This document shows, in pieces, positions 1 through 8,937 of a stretch of 64,000 nucleotides of DNA (the stretch's first letter is position 1; each line of letters opens with the position of its first letter). Made by a program: the position numbers and the translations under genes. Source of the stretch: Cupriavidus basilensis (GTDB lineage: Bacteria > Pseudomonadota > Gammaproteobacteria > Burkholderiales > Burkholderiaceae); the NCBI RefSeq assembly GCF_008801925.2, contig NZ_CP062803.1, positions 3,038,001 through 3,102,000 of the forward strand, given 5' to 3'. The notes beneath the pieces are model-generated. The model did no database searches and was not told the origin of the DNA. It saw only the letters and a program-made list of their open reading frames with translations.

Positions 1-57
1 CGGCGGCTGGGTAATGAGGATAGTGGGGCTCATGGGGCAACCAGCCCGCGCCGGGCT

Positions 58-801
58 TTACTGTTCGATCACTTTGGCGGTCAGGCCTGCGGCGCGCACC
101 CGCTTCTCGGCGGCGTCAGCCGCGTCGCGATCCGAAAAAGGACCGGCACGCAGCAGCACACGCTCGCCGTCGGCCAACACCTTCTTCTCGATATAAGCGG
201 GCACCTTGCCTGCCTTGAGCTTGCTCAGCCAGAGCTTGGCCTTCTCCTCCGAGGAGAACGCGCCGATCAGCACCAGAAACTTGCCGCTGCCCGGCTTGGC
301 TGCTGGGGTGGCCGGCTTGTCGGCGATTTTCTCGGCAGGCGCTGCCGCAGTCGCTGCGACGGTGGCCGCAGCGGCCGGCTTGGCCGCCGCCGAATCGGCA
401 ACCAGTTCCTCGCCGGCATCGAGCGCCTGGCTATCGAGCTTGGATTGCGGAGCGGGCGGCAACGGATCCGCCTTGCGGGCATCAGGCTTCACCTTGCCCG
501 CGGCGCCCCCCGGGCCACCATCGATCTTGACCGCGATATTGTCGACGACCGGCCTTGGCTGGGTCTCGAAGACGATCGGCAGCACGATGACGGCAGCGGC
601 CATCAGCACCACCGCGCCGATCAGGCGCCGGCGCGCCCGCTGCTTTTGCGGAAACTCCGGGTCGAGCGTGTCATCCGCGTACTCTTCGGCCAGGCGCCGC
701 GACGAAGCGATGCCTGCACCCGGGTCCGAACGCGAGCGGCGCCCACGCTCCGGTGCCGGGGCGTTGCCCTTGCGGGAAGAAAACAGCGAAAGCAGGCCCA
801 T
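58..801 (-). CDS. SPOR-domain cell-division protein (DedD-like)
   Basis: A 247-residue protein with DedD topology. It has a basic cytoplasmic N-terminus (residues 1-59), one hydrophobic membrane segment (about 60-78), an Ala/Pro/Lys-rich periplasmic linker, and a C-terminal SPOR domain from about residue 173 (starting GKFLVLIGAF) to the end. SPOR domains bind peptidoglycan stripped of stem peptides at the division septum, so a role at the divisome is expected from the family. The gene follows folC on the same strand after about 110 bases, the accD-folC-dedD order usual in Burkholderiaceae. The 57 bases to its left show no gene I can support. The family call is firm; the exact name is less so. 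Confidence 0.85.
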   Translation of the reverse strand: MGLLSLFSSRKGNAPAPERGRRSRSDPGAGIASSRRLAEEYADDTLDPEFPQKQRARRRLIGAVVLMAAAVIVLPIVFETQPRPVVDNIAVKIDGGPGGAAGKVKPDARKADPLPPAPQSKLDSQALDAGEELVADSAAAKPAAAATVAATAAAPAEKIADKPATPAAKPGSGKFLVLIGAFSSEEKAKLWLSKLKAGKVPAYIEKKVLADGERVLLRAGPFSDRDAADAAEKRVRAAGLTAKVIEQ

Positions 802-911
802 AGATTGGTTCGGTGCGACGGCCGCAAAACCGGCCGTTGAAATTGTCGCTCAGATTGCGCGGCGATTTGCCCCGGTGTTAGCCCCGGAAAACTGCCCGGC
901 GGCCGCGCGAC

Positions 912-2222
912 TCAATTTGCCCGGGTGGCGCGATATGCCATCACGCCCGCCACGGTGTAGAACGATCCGAAGACCAGAATTCTATCATCCTCGGTCGCTC
1001 TGCCGAGCGCATCCCGGTAAGCCGCCTCCGGGCTGGCAAAGCAGGCTGCCGTGGCATCTGGACCCGGACGGAAACCGCCCTCTTCCAGCTTCTCCAGCAG
1101 GTCCGCCGCGCTGGCCGCGCGCGGCGTCGGCAGGTCGGCCAGGCACCAGTGGTCGACCTTGTCGGCCAGATGGCGCAGCACGCCTGCGATGTCCTTGTCC
1201 TCCATCGCGCCGAACACCGCGTAGGTGTAGCGGAAGAAGCCCATGTTGTCGAGGTTCTGGCCAAGCGTGGCAGCCGCATGCGGGTTATGCGCCACATCCA
1301 GGATCACCGTCGGGCGCCCCGGCATCACTTGGAAGCGTCCCGGCAACTCCACGAAGGCGAGCCCGTTGCGCACTTCCTGCGCACTCACCGGCAGCCGCGA
1401 GCGCATCGCCTGCAGCGCAGCCAGCGCAGCCGAAGCATTGAGCAACTGGTTGGCGCCGCGCAGTGCGGGATAGCCCAGCCCGTTGAGCTTGCGCTCGCGG
1501 CTGCTCCAGTCCCACTGCTGACGCTCCTGCCCCTTGGAAGCCTGCTGGTGGAAGTCCCGGCCCACCAGCCAGAGATCCGCGCCGATCGCCTCGGCATGAT
1601 CGATCACCGACTGCGGCGGCACCGGGTCCGCCACGATGGCCGGCACGCCCGGACGGAAGATGCCCGCCTTCTCGTAGCCGATCTTCTCGCGCGTATCGCC
1701 CAGGTAACTTGTGTGGTCAATGTCCACGCTGGTCACGATGGCGCAATCGGTATCGATCACGTTCACCGCATCCAGCCGGCCGCCCAGCCCCACCTCCAGG
1801 ATCATGGCATCCAAGCCGGCCGCGGCGAAAGCATGGATGATGGCCAGCGTGGTGAACTCGAAATACGTCAGGCTCACCGGATCCGCAAAGCTCGTGCGCG
1901 CCCGCTCCACCGCCTCGAAGTGCGGCAACAGCTGCGCGTCGGTGGCGAACTCGCCATTGATGCGCGCACGCTCGTTGAACGCCATCAGGTGCGGCGACGT
2001 ATGGCAACCCACCTTATAGCCCGCCTCAAGCAGGATGCGCTCCAGCATGGCGCAGGTGGAGCCTTTGCCGTTGGTGCCGGCGACGGTAAACACCACTGCA
2101 TCGATGCGCAGCCCCAGGGCCTCCTTGACGCGGGTGATACGCGCCAGGCCCATGTCGATGCCGACCGGGTGGGCGGATTCGAGATGGGTTAGCCATTCGG
2201 GGAGGGAGGGGAAGATAGGCAT
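912..2222 (-). CDS. folC: Bifunctional dihydrofolate synthase / folylpolyglutamate synthase
   Basis: FolC adds L-glutamate to dihydropteroate and then to reduced folates, using ATP, in the cytoplasm. The 436 residues match the usual length. The Mur-ligase-type P-loop GTNGKGS is at about residues 49-55. The folate-loop region (SLTYFEFTTLA), the ILEVGLGGRLDAVN segment and the DVAHNPHA motif of the C-terminal domain are all present. It lies downstream of accD in the same direction but is separated from it by about 930 bases of repeat-rich DNA, so it probably has its own promoter or depends on read-through. The start ATG is the first in frame and fits the family N-terminus. Confidence 0.95.
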   Translation of the reverse strand: MPIFPSLPEWLTHLESAHPVGIDMGLARITRVKEALGLRIDAVVFTVAGTNGKGSTCAMLERILLEAGYKVGCHTSPHLMAFNERARINGEFATDAQLLPHFEAVERARTSFADPVSLTYFEFTTLAIIHAFAAAGLDAMILEVGLGGRLDAVNVIDTDCAIVTSVDIDHTSYLGDTREKIGYEKAGIFRPGVPAIVADPVPPQSVIDHAEAIGADLWLVGRDFHQQASKGQERQQWDWSSRERKLNGLGYPALRGANQLLNASAALAALQAMRSRLPVSAQEVRNGLAFVELPGRFQVMPGRPTVILDVAHNPHAAATLGQNLDNMGFFRYTYAVFGAMEDKDIAGVLRHLADKVDHWCLADLPTPRAASAADLLEKLEEGGFRPGPDATAACFASPEAAYRDALGRATEDDRILVFGSFYTVAGVMAYRATRAN

Positions 2223-2363
2223 GGTGGGGAGACGGCGTTAATCGGGGGGGTGGCTTATTGGAGCCGGTTTTGGGGTAAGTGGTTCTTTTGCGGGCGGATT
2301 GGTTGAGTTTGGATTTGCGTAGGGGTGATGTTGGGGCGTGTTGGGGTAAGTCAAAGGTCTAAC

Positions 2364-3004
2364 GTCAAAGGCAACTTCAACTACAACTTCAACTTCAACT
2401 GCAGTTTCACCACCCCTGCGGGGCGGCGACCTACTTTCTTGTCTTGCCAAGAAAGTAGGCAAAGAAGGCGCGCCGGATGGGGCGACACCCCCTCGGGATT
2501 TCACAAAAAGAGCGGCCGGGACCCAAACTCGCATCGCCTTACGGCGATACTCAGACATGGGTCCCTCTTCTCCGCTCTTTTCATGAAATCCCGAGGCGCC
2601 CCATACGGCCTTGGTACACCTCCACGGCTCGCTTCGCATCGCCATGGGTGTTTTCCGCCCCCGGGCGGGAAACACGGCAGAACCAGTGGTCGTGGGGCTC
2701 AAACACCATTCGGTGTCGCCGTGATTGCCGCCCCCAGGCGGCAATCACCCGCCCGCGATGCGAAGCGAGCCGTCTGGGTTTTCATCTCCCGTTATGGGGC
2801 GCCTCGTCGGCAGGCAAAAAGAGCGGAAACGAGGGGGCCATGTCTGAGCATCGCCTTAAGGCGATGTGAGTTTGGCCCCCGGCCGCTCTTTTTGCCTGCC
2901 GACGAGGAGTCTTTCGCCCCATCCGGGTCGCTTCTTTGCCTACTTTCTTGGCGAGACAAGAAAGTAGGTCGCCTCCCCGCAGGGGAGGTGAAACTGCCTT
3001 TGAC
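2364..3004. repeat. Nested inverted-repeat element between accD and folC
   Basis: This stretch of about 640 bases is built of palindromes inside palindromes. The outermost arms are GTCAAAGGCA (2364-2373) and TGCCTTTGAC (2995-3004). Inside them, a left arm around 2417-2490 containing CCTACTTTCTTG and AAGAAAGTAGGCAAAGAAG is mirrored around 2910-2985. Further in, ACGGCTCGCTTCGCATCGC (2627-2645) is mirrored by GCGATGCGAAGCGAGCCGT (2755-2773). Two internally palindromic segments, each carrying an AAAAGAGCGG-type arm and a GCATCGCCTTA-type core, lie near 2512-2582 and 2815-2900. Open frames across it are by-products of symmetry and show no protein-like composition. I see no transposase. It resembles the mosaic intergenic repeats of Cupriavidus and Ralstonia genomes; function unknown. 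Confidence 0.8.
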
Positions 3005-3007
3005 TTT

Positions 3008-3063
3008 GCAGTTAAGCAGTTAAGCAGTTAAGCAGTTAAGCAGTTAAGCAGTTAAGCAGCTAA
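3008..3063. repeat. Tandem octamer repeat GCAGTTAA
   Basis: Six perfect copies of GCAGTTAA run from 3008 to 3055, followed by one variant GCAGCTAA (3056-3063) and a decayed partial copy. It abuts the right arm of the nested inverted repeat and lies about 95 bases beyond the accD stop codon on the accD strand. A hexamer array (AACTTC with variants AACTAC and AACTGC, 2373-2402) sits at the opposite edge of the element. Copy number is likely to vary by slippage. No gene is encoded here. Confidence 0.9.
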
Positions 3064-3156
3064 GCAGCTGCAACTAAAACCCACCACCCATCACCCCAAA
3101 AAGCGAAAAAGCGCGAACAACCGCCCGCGCCTGATCACCATCAACCAACCCAACCC

Positions 3157-4029
3157 TTATGCCACAGCATCCGCCGGCTGCTTCTGCAGCAAAGCCAGCA
3201 ACTGCGCCAACTCATCCCGCAGCTTGCGACGGTCGACAATCATGTCGATCGCACCCTTCTGCAGCAGGAACTCAGCCCGCTGGAAGCCTTCCGGCAGCTT
3301 CTCGCGCACGGTCTGCTCGATCACGCGGGGACCGGCAAAGCCGATCAGTGCCTTGGGCTCGGCAATCACCACATCGCCCAGGAACGCAAAGCTGGCCGAA
3401 ACGCCACCCATGGTGGGATCGGTCAATACGCTGATGAACGGCAGCTTGGCGTTCGACAGCTGGTTCAGCATGGACGTGGTCTTGGCCATCTGCAGCAGCG
3501 ACAGCAGGCTTTCCTGCATGCGTGCGCCGCCCGTGGCGGTAATGCAGATGAACGGCACCTTCTGCTCCAGCGCCGCCTGGGCGCCACGCACGAAGCGCTC
3601 GCCCACCACCGAGCCCATGGAGCCACCCATGAATTCGAACTCGAAGCAGCTCACCACGACCGGAATGGTGTGGATGGCGCCGCCGATCACGACCATGGCA
3701 TCGGTCTCGCCGGTGTCGTCCATGGCGGCCTTGATGCGGTCCGGGTACTTCTTGGTGTCCTTGAACTTGAGCGCGTCGACCGGCAGGATTTCCTGGCCGA
3801 TTTCATAGCGGCCTTCGGCGTCCAGCAGCCCGTCGAGGCGGGCGCGGGCGCGGATGCGCATATGGTGGTCGCACTTGGGGCAGACGTGAAGGTTGGCCTC
3901 GACGTCGGTCCGGTACAACACCGACTCGCACGACGGGCACTTGACCCACAGCCCTTCCGGAATGCCCTTGCGGGTGGAGGGGTCGGTCTGTTGAATCTTG
4001 GGGGGGAGGAGTTTATCCAACCAGCTCAT
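3157..4029 (-). CDS. accD: Acetyl-CoA carboxylase carboxyltransferase subunit beta
   Basis: AccD is the beta subunit of the carboxyltransferase that moves CO2 from carboxybiotin to acetyl-CoA, the first committed step of fatty-acid synthesis. The N-terminal zinc ribbon is complete: C31, C34, C50 and C53 in CPSC and CPKC pairs. The crotonase-fold carboxyltransferase domain follows, with [17 protein letters not shown] and [13 protein letters not shown] chose the ATG at 4029 (MSWLDKLL) over an in-frame ATG seven codons upstream because it matches the family N-terminus and has AGGAG close in front. The length is 290 residues. It follows trpA at the end of the trp cluster, as in related bacteria. 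Confidence 0.96.
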   Translation of the reverse strand: MSWLDKLLPPKIQQTDPSTRKGIPEGLWVKCPSCESVLYRTDVEANLHVCPKCDHHMRIRARARLDGLLDAEGRYEIGQEILPVDALKFKDTKKYPDRIKAAMDDTGETDAMVVIGGAIHTIPVVVSCFEFEFMGGSMGSVVGERFVRGAQAALEQKVPFICITATGGARMQESLLSLLQMAKTTSMLNQLSNAKLPFISVLTDPTMGGVSASFAFLGDVVIAEPKALIGFAGPRVIEQTVREKLPEGFQRAEFLLQKGAIDMIVDRRKLRDELAQLLALLQKQPADAVA

Positions 4030-4211
4030 GAAAGGCTCCTTTCGGCACATGTGCGGAACATGTCAGGCCGCGAATTTACCATGCCTGCGGTCCGCAGTCC
4101 CCGTTCCGCCGGGGCGATGCGCCTGTTGCGGCACAACGGCCGTCAAAATCCGTGTTTTTTGCTGCATTCACCGCCCGCGCGTCGACACGAGCGGCGGCGC
4201 TTCAATCACAT

Positions 4212-5015
4212 TCAGGCATCCAGCGCCTGGCGGATTTCCGCGATGAACGACTGCAGCGATTGTACCGCCTGGTCGCGCGGCGCATCTTCCAGCAATTGCA
4301 CCAGGCGGCTACCGATCACCACGGCGTCGGCCACGCTGCCGATCGTGCTCGCGGTCTGCGCGTCGCGGATGCCGAAGCCCACGCCCACCGGCAGGTTGGC
4401 ATGGCGCTTGATCAGCGGAATGCGCGCGGCCACGCTGTCGAGGTCGATGGTGGCCGAACCGGTTACGCCTTTGAGCGAGACGTAGTACAGGTAGCCGCTG
4501 GCCAGCTTGGCCACGGCTTCGATGCGATCGTCGGTGGAAGTCGGCGCCAGCAGGAAGATCGGGTCCATCTCGTTGGCACGCATCTGCGCGGCGAAGGACT
4601 CGCACTCCTCGGGCGGGTAGTCGACCACCAGCACGCCATCGACACCGGCGGCACGCGCGGCCTTGGCGAAGGTTTCCTCACCCATGCGCTCGATCGGGTT
4701 GGCGTAGCCCATCAGCACCACGGGCGTCGCCGCGTTGGTCTGGCGGAACTCGGCCACCCAGGCCAGCACCTTGGTCAGCGTCACGCCCTGCGCAAGCGCG
4801 CGCTCGGAGGCGCGCTGAATCACCGGGCCGTCGGCCATCGGGTCGGAGAACGGCACGCCAAGCTCGATCACGTCGGCCCCACCCGCCACCAGCGCGTGCA
4901 TCAGCGCGACGGTCAGGCCGGGCTCAGGGTCACCAGCGGTGATGAACGGAATCAGGCCCTTCTTGTTCTGCGCGGCCAGCGCCGCGAAAGTCGTTTTGAT
5001 TCGGGACATGGTCAT
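4212..5015 (-). CDS. trpA: Tryptophan synthase alpha subunit
   Basis: TrpA cleaves indole-3-glycerol phosphate to indole and glyceraldehyde 3-phosphate and passes indole to TrpB through the complex tunnel. The length is 267 residues. The catalytic pair is visible as E51 ([13 protein letters not shown]) and D62. The phosphate-binding end [10 protein letters not shown] and the loop SLKGVTGS are intact. The ATG at 5015 overlaps the stop codon of the upstream methyltransferase gene (ATGA), so translation of trpA is probably coupled to it. A second ATG two codons later (MSRIK) is a possible alternative start. Confidence 0.96.
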   Translation of the reverse strand: MTMSRIKTTFAALAAQNKKGLIPFITAGDPEPGLTVALMHALVAGGADVIELGVPFSDPMADGPVIQRASERALAQGVTLTKVLAWVAEFRQTNAATPVVLMGYANPIERMGEETFAKAARAAGVDGVLVVDYPPEECESFAAQMRANEMDPIFLLAPTSTDDRIEAVAKLASGYLYYVSLKGVTGSATIDLDSVAARIPLIKRHANLPVGVGFGIRDAQTASTIGSVADAVVIGSRLVQLLEDAPRDQAVQSLQSFIAEIRQALDA

Positions 5016-5920
5016 TGAGCGAGAGTGGGCAGCGGCGTGGACGAGGCAGCCAGCAGGGGCTCATCGTTCGCGGCTGCGATGTTCAGGGTAGCGGGCGCGG
5101 CCTGCGGCGTCGTGATGCATGCCGCGACGCGCGCGCGCGCCACGTCGACATAGTCGGGATTCATCTCGAAGCCGACGAAGCGGCGCCCGTGCAACGCGCA
5201 GGCTACGGCGGTGGTGCCGCTGCCGGTGAACGGATCGAGCACCAGCCCGCCCGGCGGGCAGCTGGCCAGCACCATGCGTTGCACGATATGCAAGGGCTTC
5301 TGGGTCGGGTGATTGGCACGTTCCGGATCCTGCCGGTGGATGCGCGGCACGCTCCACAGGTCCTTCGGGTTATAGCCAACCTCCAGCCACTTCTTGCCCT
5401 CGAAGCGCGGACGGCTGCGCGCCTTCTTGGTCTCGGCGTCGTACGGCACGCGCACCGGGTCAAGGTCAAAGTAGTAGTCGCGGGCCCGGGCAAAAAAACC
5501 GATGTTGTCGTGCACCGAGGAATACTTGCGCGTGGTGCCGCCCATGCTCGGCACGCGCCGGTCCCAGATGATCTCGTTGATCATGGTCAGGCGCTGCTTG
5601 AGCATCACGAACAGCTCCGGCGAGTATTGCCAGGTGCAGAACAGATAGAGCGAGGCGCGCGGCGCCAGCTTGGGCACCACCGCATCGATCCAGCTCGCTG
5701 ACCATTCCAGGTAGGCATCCCCGGACAGGCGATCGGAGTCATTGCCGTAGTCCTTGCCCAGGCCATAGGGCGGATCAGCCACGATCAGGTCGATGGAGCC
5801 GTCGGCTATGCGCTTGATGCCCTCCAGCACGTCTTCCTGGTAGAGCGTCAGCTGCGGTGCGGCGATAGGCGCGGACGGGGCGCCGCCTTCAGCGGCGCCC
5901 GGCGGGAGAAAGTCGCGCAT
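5012..5920 (-). CDS. Beta-class site-specific DNA methyltransferase inside the trp operon
   Basis: A 302-residue SAM-dependent DNA methyltransferase. The target-base motif IV DPPYG is at residues 49-53 and precedes the SAM-binding motif I region DPFTGSGTT at 229-237, which is the beta-class order. DPPY favours N6-adenine methylation. HPTQKP (204-209) is also typical. The central part (about 115-200) would carry the recognition domain. No restriction endonuclease is nearby, so it is an orphan. Its start overlaps the trpB stop by one base (TGATG) and its own stop overlaps the trpA start (ATGA), so it is locked into the trp operon. The start at 5920 was chosen because longer frames read into trpB. 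The biological role (epigenetic control or chromosome maintenance) is inference. Confidence 0.93.
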   Translation of the reverse strand: MRDFLPPGAAEGGAPSAPIAAPQLTLYQEDVLEGIKRIADGSIDLIVADPPYGLGKDYGNDSDRLSGDAYLEWSASWIDAVVPKLAPRASLYLFCTWQYSPELFVMLKQRLTMINEIIWDRRVPSMGGTTRKYSSVHDNIGFFARARDYYFDLDPVRVPYDAETKKARSRPRFEGKKWLEVGYNPKDLWSVPRIHRQDPERANHPTQKPLHIVQRMVLASCPPGGLVLDPFTGSGTTAVACALHGRRFVGFEMNPDYVDVARARVAACITTPQAAPATLNIAAANDEPLLAASSTPLPTLAQ

Positions 5921-7113
5921 CAGAGGGTCAGCCCCGAACGCTCGGCCACGGTATGCATGTCCTTGTCGCCACGGCCGGACAGGTTCACCAGCAGCAGCTT
6001 GTCCTTGGGCAGCGTGGGCGCGAGCTTGCAGGCGTAGGCGATGGCGTGGCTGGACTCCAGCGCCGGGATGATCCCTTCGATGCGGCAACAGTCGTGGAAA
6101 GCCTTGAGCGCCTCCTCATCGGTGATCGGGACATACTCGGCGCGGCCGATATCCTTGAGCCATGCGTGCTCGGGGCCGACGCCGGGATAGTCCAGGCCGG
6201 CGGAGATCGAATGGGTCTCGATGATCTGGCCGTTGGCGTCCTGCAGCAGGTAGGTGCGGTTGCCGTGCAGCACGCCCGGCGTGCCGCCGATCAGCGCGGC
6301 GGCGTGGCGGCCGGTTTCCAGGCCGTCGCCGGCGGCTTCCACGCCGATCAGTCGCACATCCTTGTGCTCGATGTACGGATGGAAGATACCCATGGCATTG
6401 GAGCCGCCGCCCACGCAGGCGATCACGGCATCGGGCTGGCGGCCCGTCATTTCCGGCATCTGCACCTTGGCCTCTTGGCCGATCACGCACTGGAAGTCGC
6501 GCACCATCATCGGGTAAGGATGCGGTCCGGCCACGGTGCCGATGATGTAGAAGGTGTTCTCGACGTTGGTGACCCAGTCGCGCATGGCTTCATTGAGCGC
6601 GTCCTTGAGGGTCTTGGAGCCGCTTTCCACCGGCACCACGGTGGCACCCAGCAGCTTCATGCGGTAGACGTTGGCGGCCTGGCGCTTGACATCTTCCGAG
6701 CCCATGTAGACCACGCACTCCATGCCGAAACGCGCGGCGATGGTTGCGGTGGCCACGCCGTGCTGGCCGGCGCCGGTCTCGGCGATCACGCGCGGCTTGC
6801 CCATGCGCTTGGCCAGCAGTGCCTGGCCAATCACGTTATTGATCTTGTGGGCGCCGGTGTGGTTGAGGTCTTCGCGCTTGAGATAGATCTGCGCGCCGCC
6901 GAGCATCTCGCTCCAGCGCTGTGCGTGATAGATCGGCGAGGGGCGGCCGACGAAATGCTTCAGCTCGCGGCGGTACTCCGCGTCGAATTCAGGATCCTTC
7001 TGGAAGTGCGCATAGGCTTCGCGCAGTTCGTCCAGCGCGTGCACCAGGGTCTCGGATACAAAGGAACCACCATAGGGGCCGAAATGGCCACGGGAATCGG
7101 GCAGGTCGTACAT
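5920..7113 (-). CDS. trpB: Tryptophan synthase beta subunit
   Basis: TrpB condenses indole with L-serine to give L-tryptophan, using pyridoxal phosphate. The protein is 397 residues. The PLP-binding lysine is K90 in HTGAHKINN. The Gly-rich phosphate loop [10 protein letters not shown] and the monovalent-cation region are intact, as is the family N-terminus ([16 protein letters not shown]). It follows trpF after about 127 bases and is followed without a gap by the methyltransferase gene and trpA. Nothing in it departs from a working enzyme. Confidence 0.97.
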   Translation of the reverse strand: MYDLPDSRGHFGPYGGSFVSETLVHALDELREAYAHFQKDPEFDAEYRRELKHFVGRPSPIYHAQRWSEMLGGAQIYLKREDLNHTGAHKINNVIGQALLAKRMGKPRVIAETGAGQHGVATATIAARFGMECVVYMGSEDVKRQAANVYRMKLLGATVVPVESGSKTLKDALNEAMRDWVTNVENTFYIIGTVAGPHPYPMMVRDFQCVIGQEAKVQMPEMTGRQPDAVIACVGGGSNAMGIFHPYIEHKDVRLIGVEAAGDGLETGRHAAALIGGTPGVLHGNRTYLLQDANGQIIETHSISAGLDYPGVGPEHAWLKDIGRAEYVPITDEEALKAFHDCCRIEGIIPALESSHAIAYACKLAPTLPKDKLLLVNLSGRGDKDMHTVAERSGLTL

Positions 7114-7240
7114 GAGTCAGCTCTTCTGAACAGGGCCCTTGCCGTTCTGGCAGGGGCTCGATGACGTTAGGGTCGTGCGCGGGGCAGGTGCGGTTTGCGG
7201 GGGATATGCGGGAGGCCGAGCGCCTGGACGGCGACTTGAC

Positions 7241-7942
7241 TCACCCGGCATCCGCGCTGCGCACCGCGCGCACGAAGGCGGCAATCCTGGCGTGGTCTTT
7301 CACGCCTTTGGCAGCCTCCACGCCGCTGCTTACATCGACAGCGTAGGGCCGCACGCGCTCAACCGCGCTAGCGACGTTTTGCGCGTTCAACCCACCACTC
7401 AAAACGATCCGAGGAGCGGCGCTTGCGGTCGGGTTGTGGGTGGGCGGAAGCCATGCCGGGGGTATCAAGGTCCAGTCGAAGACGTGCCCGCCACCGCCGT
7501 AGCCTTCGACGAAGGCATCAAGCAGCAAGGCAGCGGCATCACGATACAGATCCGCGAATTCTACCAAATCGAGGCCCGGCTGCACGCGTGCCGCGCGCAG
7601 AAACGGCAGCCGGCAGCGCTGGGCCACCAGGGTGCAGTCCTCGGGGCGCTCGTCGCCGTGGAATTGCAGTAGCGTAAGCGGCACACGCTCCACCACATGG
7701 GCAATATGGTCGGCCTCGGCGTTGACGAACAGGCCCACCACCGACACGAAGGGGCCGGCGGCTTCAGCCAGCGCTGCGGCGCGCGCCACCTCGACAAAGC
7801 GCGGGCTGCCGGGATAGAACACCAGGCCGATCGCGTCGGCGCCGGCATCGACCGCGGCGCGGACATCGTCCTCGCGCGTCAGCCCGCAGATCTTGATGCG
7901 GGTGCGGCGCGGCGCGCTGCCCGCTTCAGGCAACTGGGTCAT
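7241..7942 (-). CDS. trpF: Phosphoribosylanthranilate isomerase
   Basis: TrpF converts N-(5-phosphoribosyl)anthranilate to its carboxyphenylamino-deoxyribulose form, the third step of tryptophan synthesis. It is a TIM barrel with the N-terminal catalytic-cysteine motif KICGLTRE, the FVEV strand region and the C-terminal phosphate site [10 protein letters not shown], and VDVSSGVE near the end. I prefer the ATG at 7942 (MTQLPEAGS); an ATG five codons upstream (7957) is possible. Either way the gene starts inside the 3' end of truA (stop at 7926), so the two are translationally linked. Confidence 0.94.
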   Translation of the reverse strand: MTQLPEAGSAPRRTRIKICGLTREDDVRAAVDAGADAIGLVFYPGSPRFVEVARAAALAEAAGPFVSVVGLFVNAEADHIAHVVERVPLTLLQFHGDERPEDCTLVAQRCRLPFLRAARVQPGLDLVEFADLYRDAAALLLDAFVEGYGGGGHVFDWTLIPPAWLPPTHNPTASAAPRIVLSGGLNAQNVASAVERVRPYAVDVSSGVEAAKGVKDHARIAAFVRAVRSADAG

Positions 7943-8750
7943 TGGCAAACACTCCATGAAACAGGCTGGCGGCCGTGTCGGCGACCGGGATCTGGTATTG
8001 CTCAGGATACTTCACCCCGGCCAGGTAAAGGCCGTCGGGCATGAAAGTGGGTGCGGCCCTGGCACGGTTGCGCCCCGCCAGCACTTCGGCCAGCCACTCC
8101 GGCGGGTTGCGTCCCCGCCCTACCGCCACCAGGCAACCCATCAGGTTGCGCACCATGTGGTGCAGGAAGGCACTGGCGCGAAAGCGCACGAACAGCCAGT
8201 CGCCGTCGGCCTTCAAGGTGATGTCGTACATGGTCTTGACCGGCGACTTCGCCTGGCACTCGGCGGCGCGAAAGGCCGAGAAATCGTGCTCGCCCAGCAG
8301 GCAGCCCGCGGCCGTGCGCATGGCGTCGACGTCCAGGCCCTTGCCTGGCGGCAGCATCAGGTAGCCTGCCCTGCCGTGCACCAGCGGCACACGGTGCGGC
8401 CCCACGTAGAGCGCGTAGTAATACATGCGCTCGAAGGCCAGGAAACGCGCATGGAAGCTGTCGTCCACCGGCTTGGCCCATTGCAGCGAGATGCTGGGCG
8501 GCAGGAAGGCGTTGACGCCGCGCACCCAGGAAAACGGTTCGCGCGTCAGCTCGGTGTCGATATGGATCACCTGGCCGAGCGCGTGCACGCCGGTATCGGT
8601 GCGGCCCGCCACCGTGGTCAGCACGCGGCTGCCGGCGAACTGCGCGATGGCGTCCTCGAGCCGGTCCTGCACCGTATTGCGGTGCGGTTGCGACTGCCAG
8701 CCTGAGAAGGCGGCGCCGTCATAGTGGAGGCCGAGGGCAATGCGGGTCAT
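7926..8750 (-). CDS. truA: tRNA pseudouridine(38-40) synthase
   Basis: TruA isomerises uridines 38, 39 and 40 in the anticodon arm of many tRNAs. The protein is 274 residues and has the catalytic-aspartate motif [14 protein letters not shown], the N-terminal [12 protein letters not shown] and the C-terminal [15 protein letters not shown]. It lies between fimV (upstream, about 190 bases away) and trpF (overlapping). The truA-trpF-trpB arrangement is widespread in proteobacteria. Confidence 0.96.
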   Translation of the reverse strand: MTRIALGLHYDGAAFSGWQSQPHRNTVQDRLEDAIAQFAGSRVLTTVAGRTDTGVHALGQVIHIDTELTREPFSWVRGVNAFLPPSISLQWAKPVDDSFHARFLAFERMYYYALYVGPHRVPLVHGRAGYLMLPPGKGLDVDAMRTAAGCLLGEHDFSAFRAAECQAKSPVKTMYDITLKADGDWLFVRFRASAFLHHMVRNLMGCLVAVGRGRNPPEWLAEVLAGRNRARAAPTFMPDGLYLAGVKYPEQYQIPVADTAASLFHGVFANDPVA

Positions 8751-8840
8751 GGGGCGGAAATTGACGACGGAAGTTGACGATCAACGGGGGCTAGCGAAAA
8801 CGGCGCGGCGCCGATGAAAAACGCCCGGCTGCCGGCTCGC

Positions 8841-8879
8841 AAAAAACAAATGCGCCGGGAGCCACGCTCCCGGCGCATT
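8841..8879 (-). terminator. Rho-independent terminator after fimV
   Basis: Read on the minus strand, a perfect 14-base-pair stem (AATGCGCCGGGAGC against 8866-8879) with a 3-base loop is followed by a T-rich tail (complement of the A run at 8841-8850). It lies about 60 bases beyond the fimV stop codon, so it should end fimV transcription and leave truA-trpF-trpB to a separate promoter. Confidence 0.85.
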
Positions 8880-8937
8880 GGTGGCGAGCTGCCGGGCGCA
8901 TCGCTTGCGCACAGCCCGCCATTCTACAGCTTGCCTG

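Noticed and set aside
1..57. Start of cvpA after the SPOR gene
   Set aside because: An ATG on the minus strand at 33 opens a frame, but its first residues (MSPTILITQPP) do not look like CvpA, and the window ends too soon to judge.
2238..3023. Open frames on both strands in the accD-folC gap
   Set aside because: They arise from the palindromic structure, repeat the same peptide fragments in mirrored positions and show no protein-like conservation.
3008..3063. CRISPR-like array
   Set aside because: The repeats are 8 bases and directly abutting, with no spacers, and there are no cas genes. It is a simple tandem repeat.
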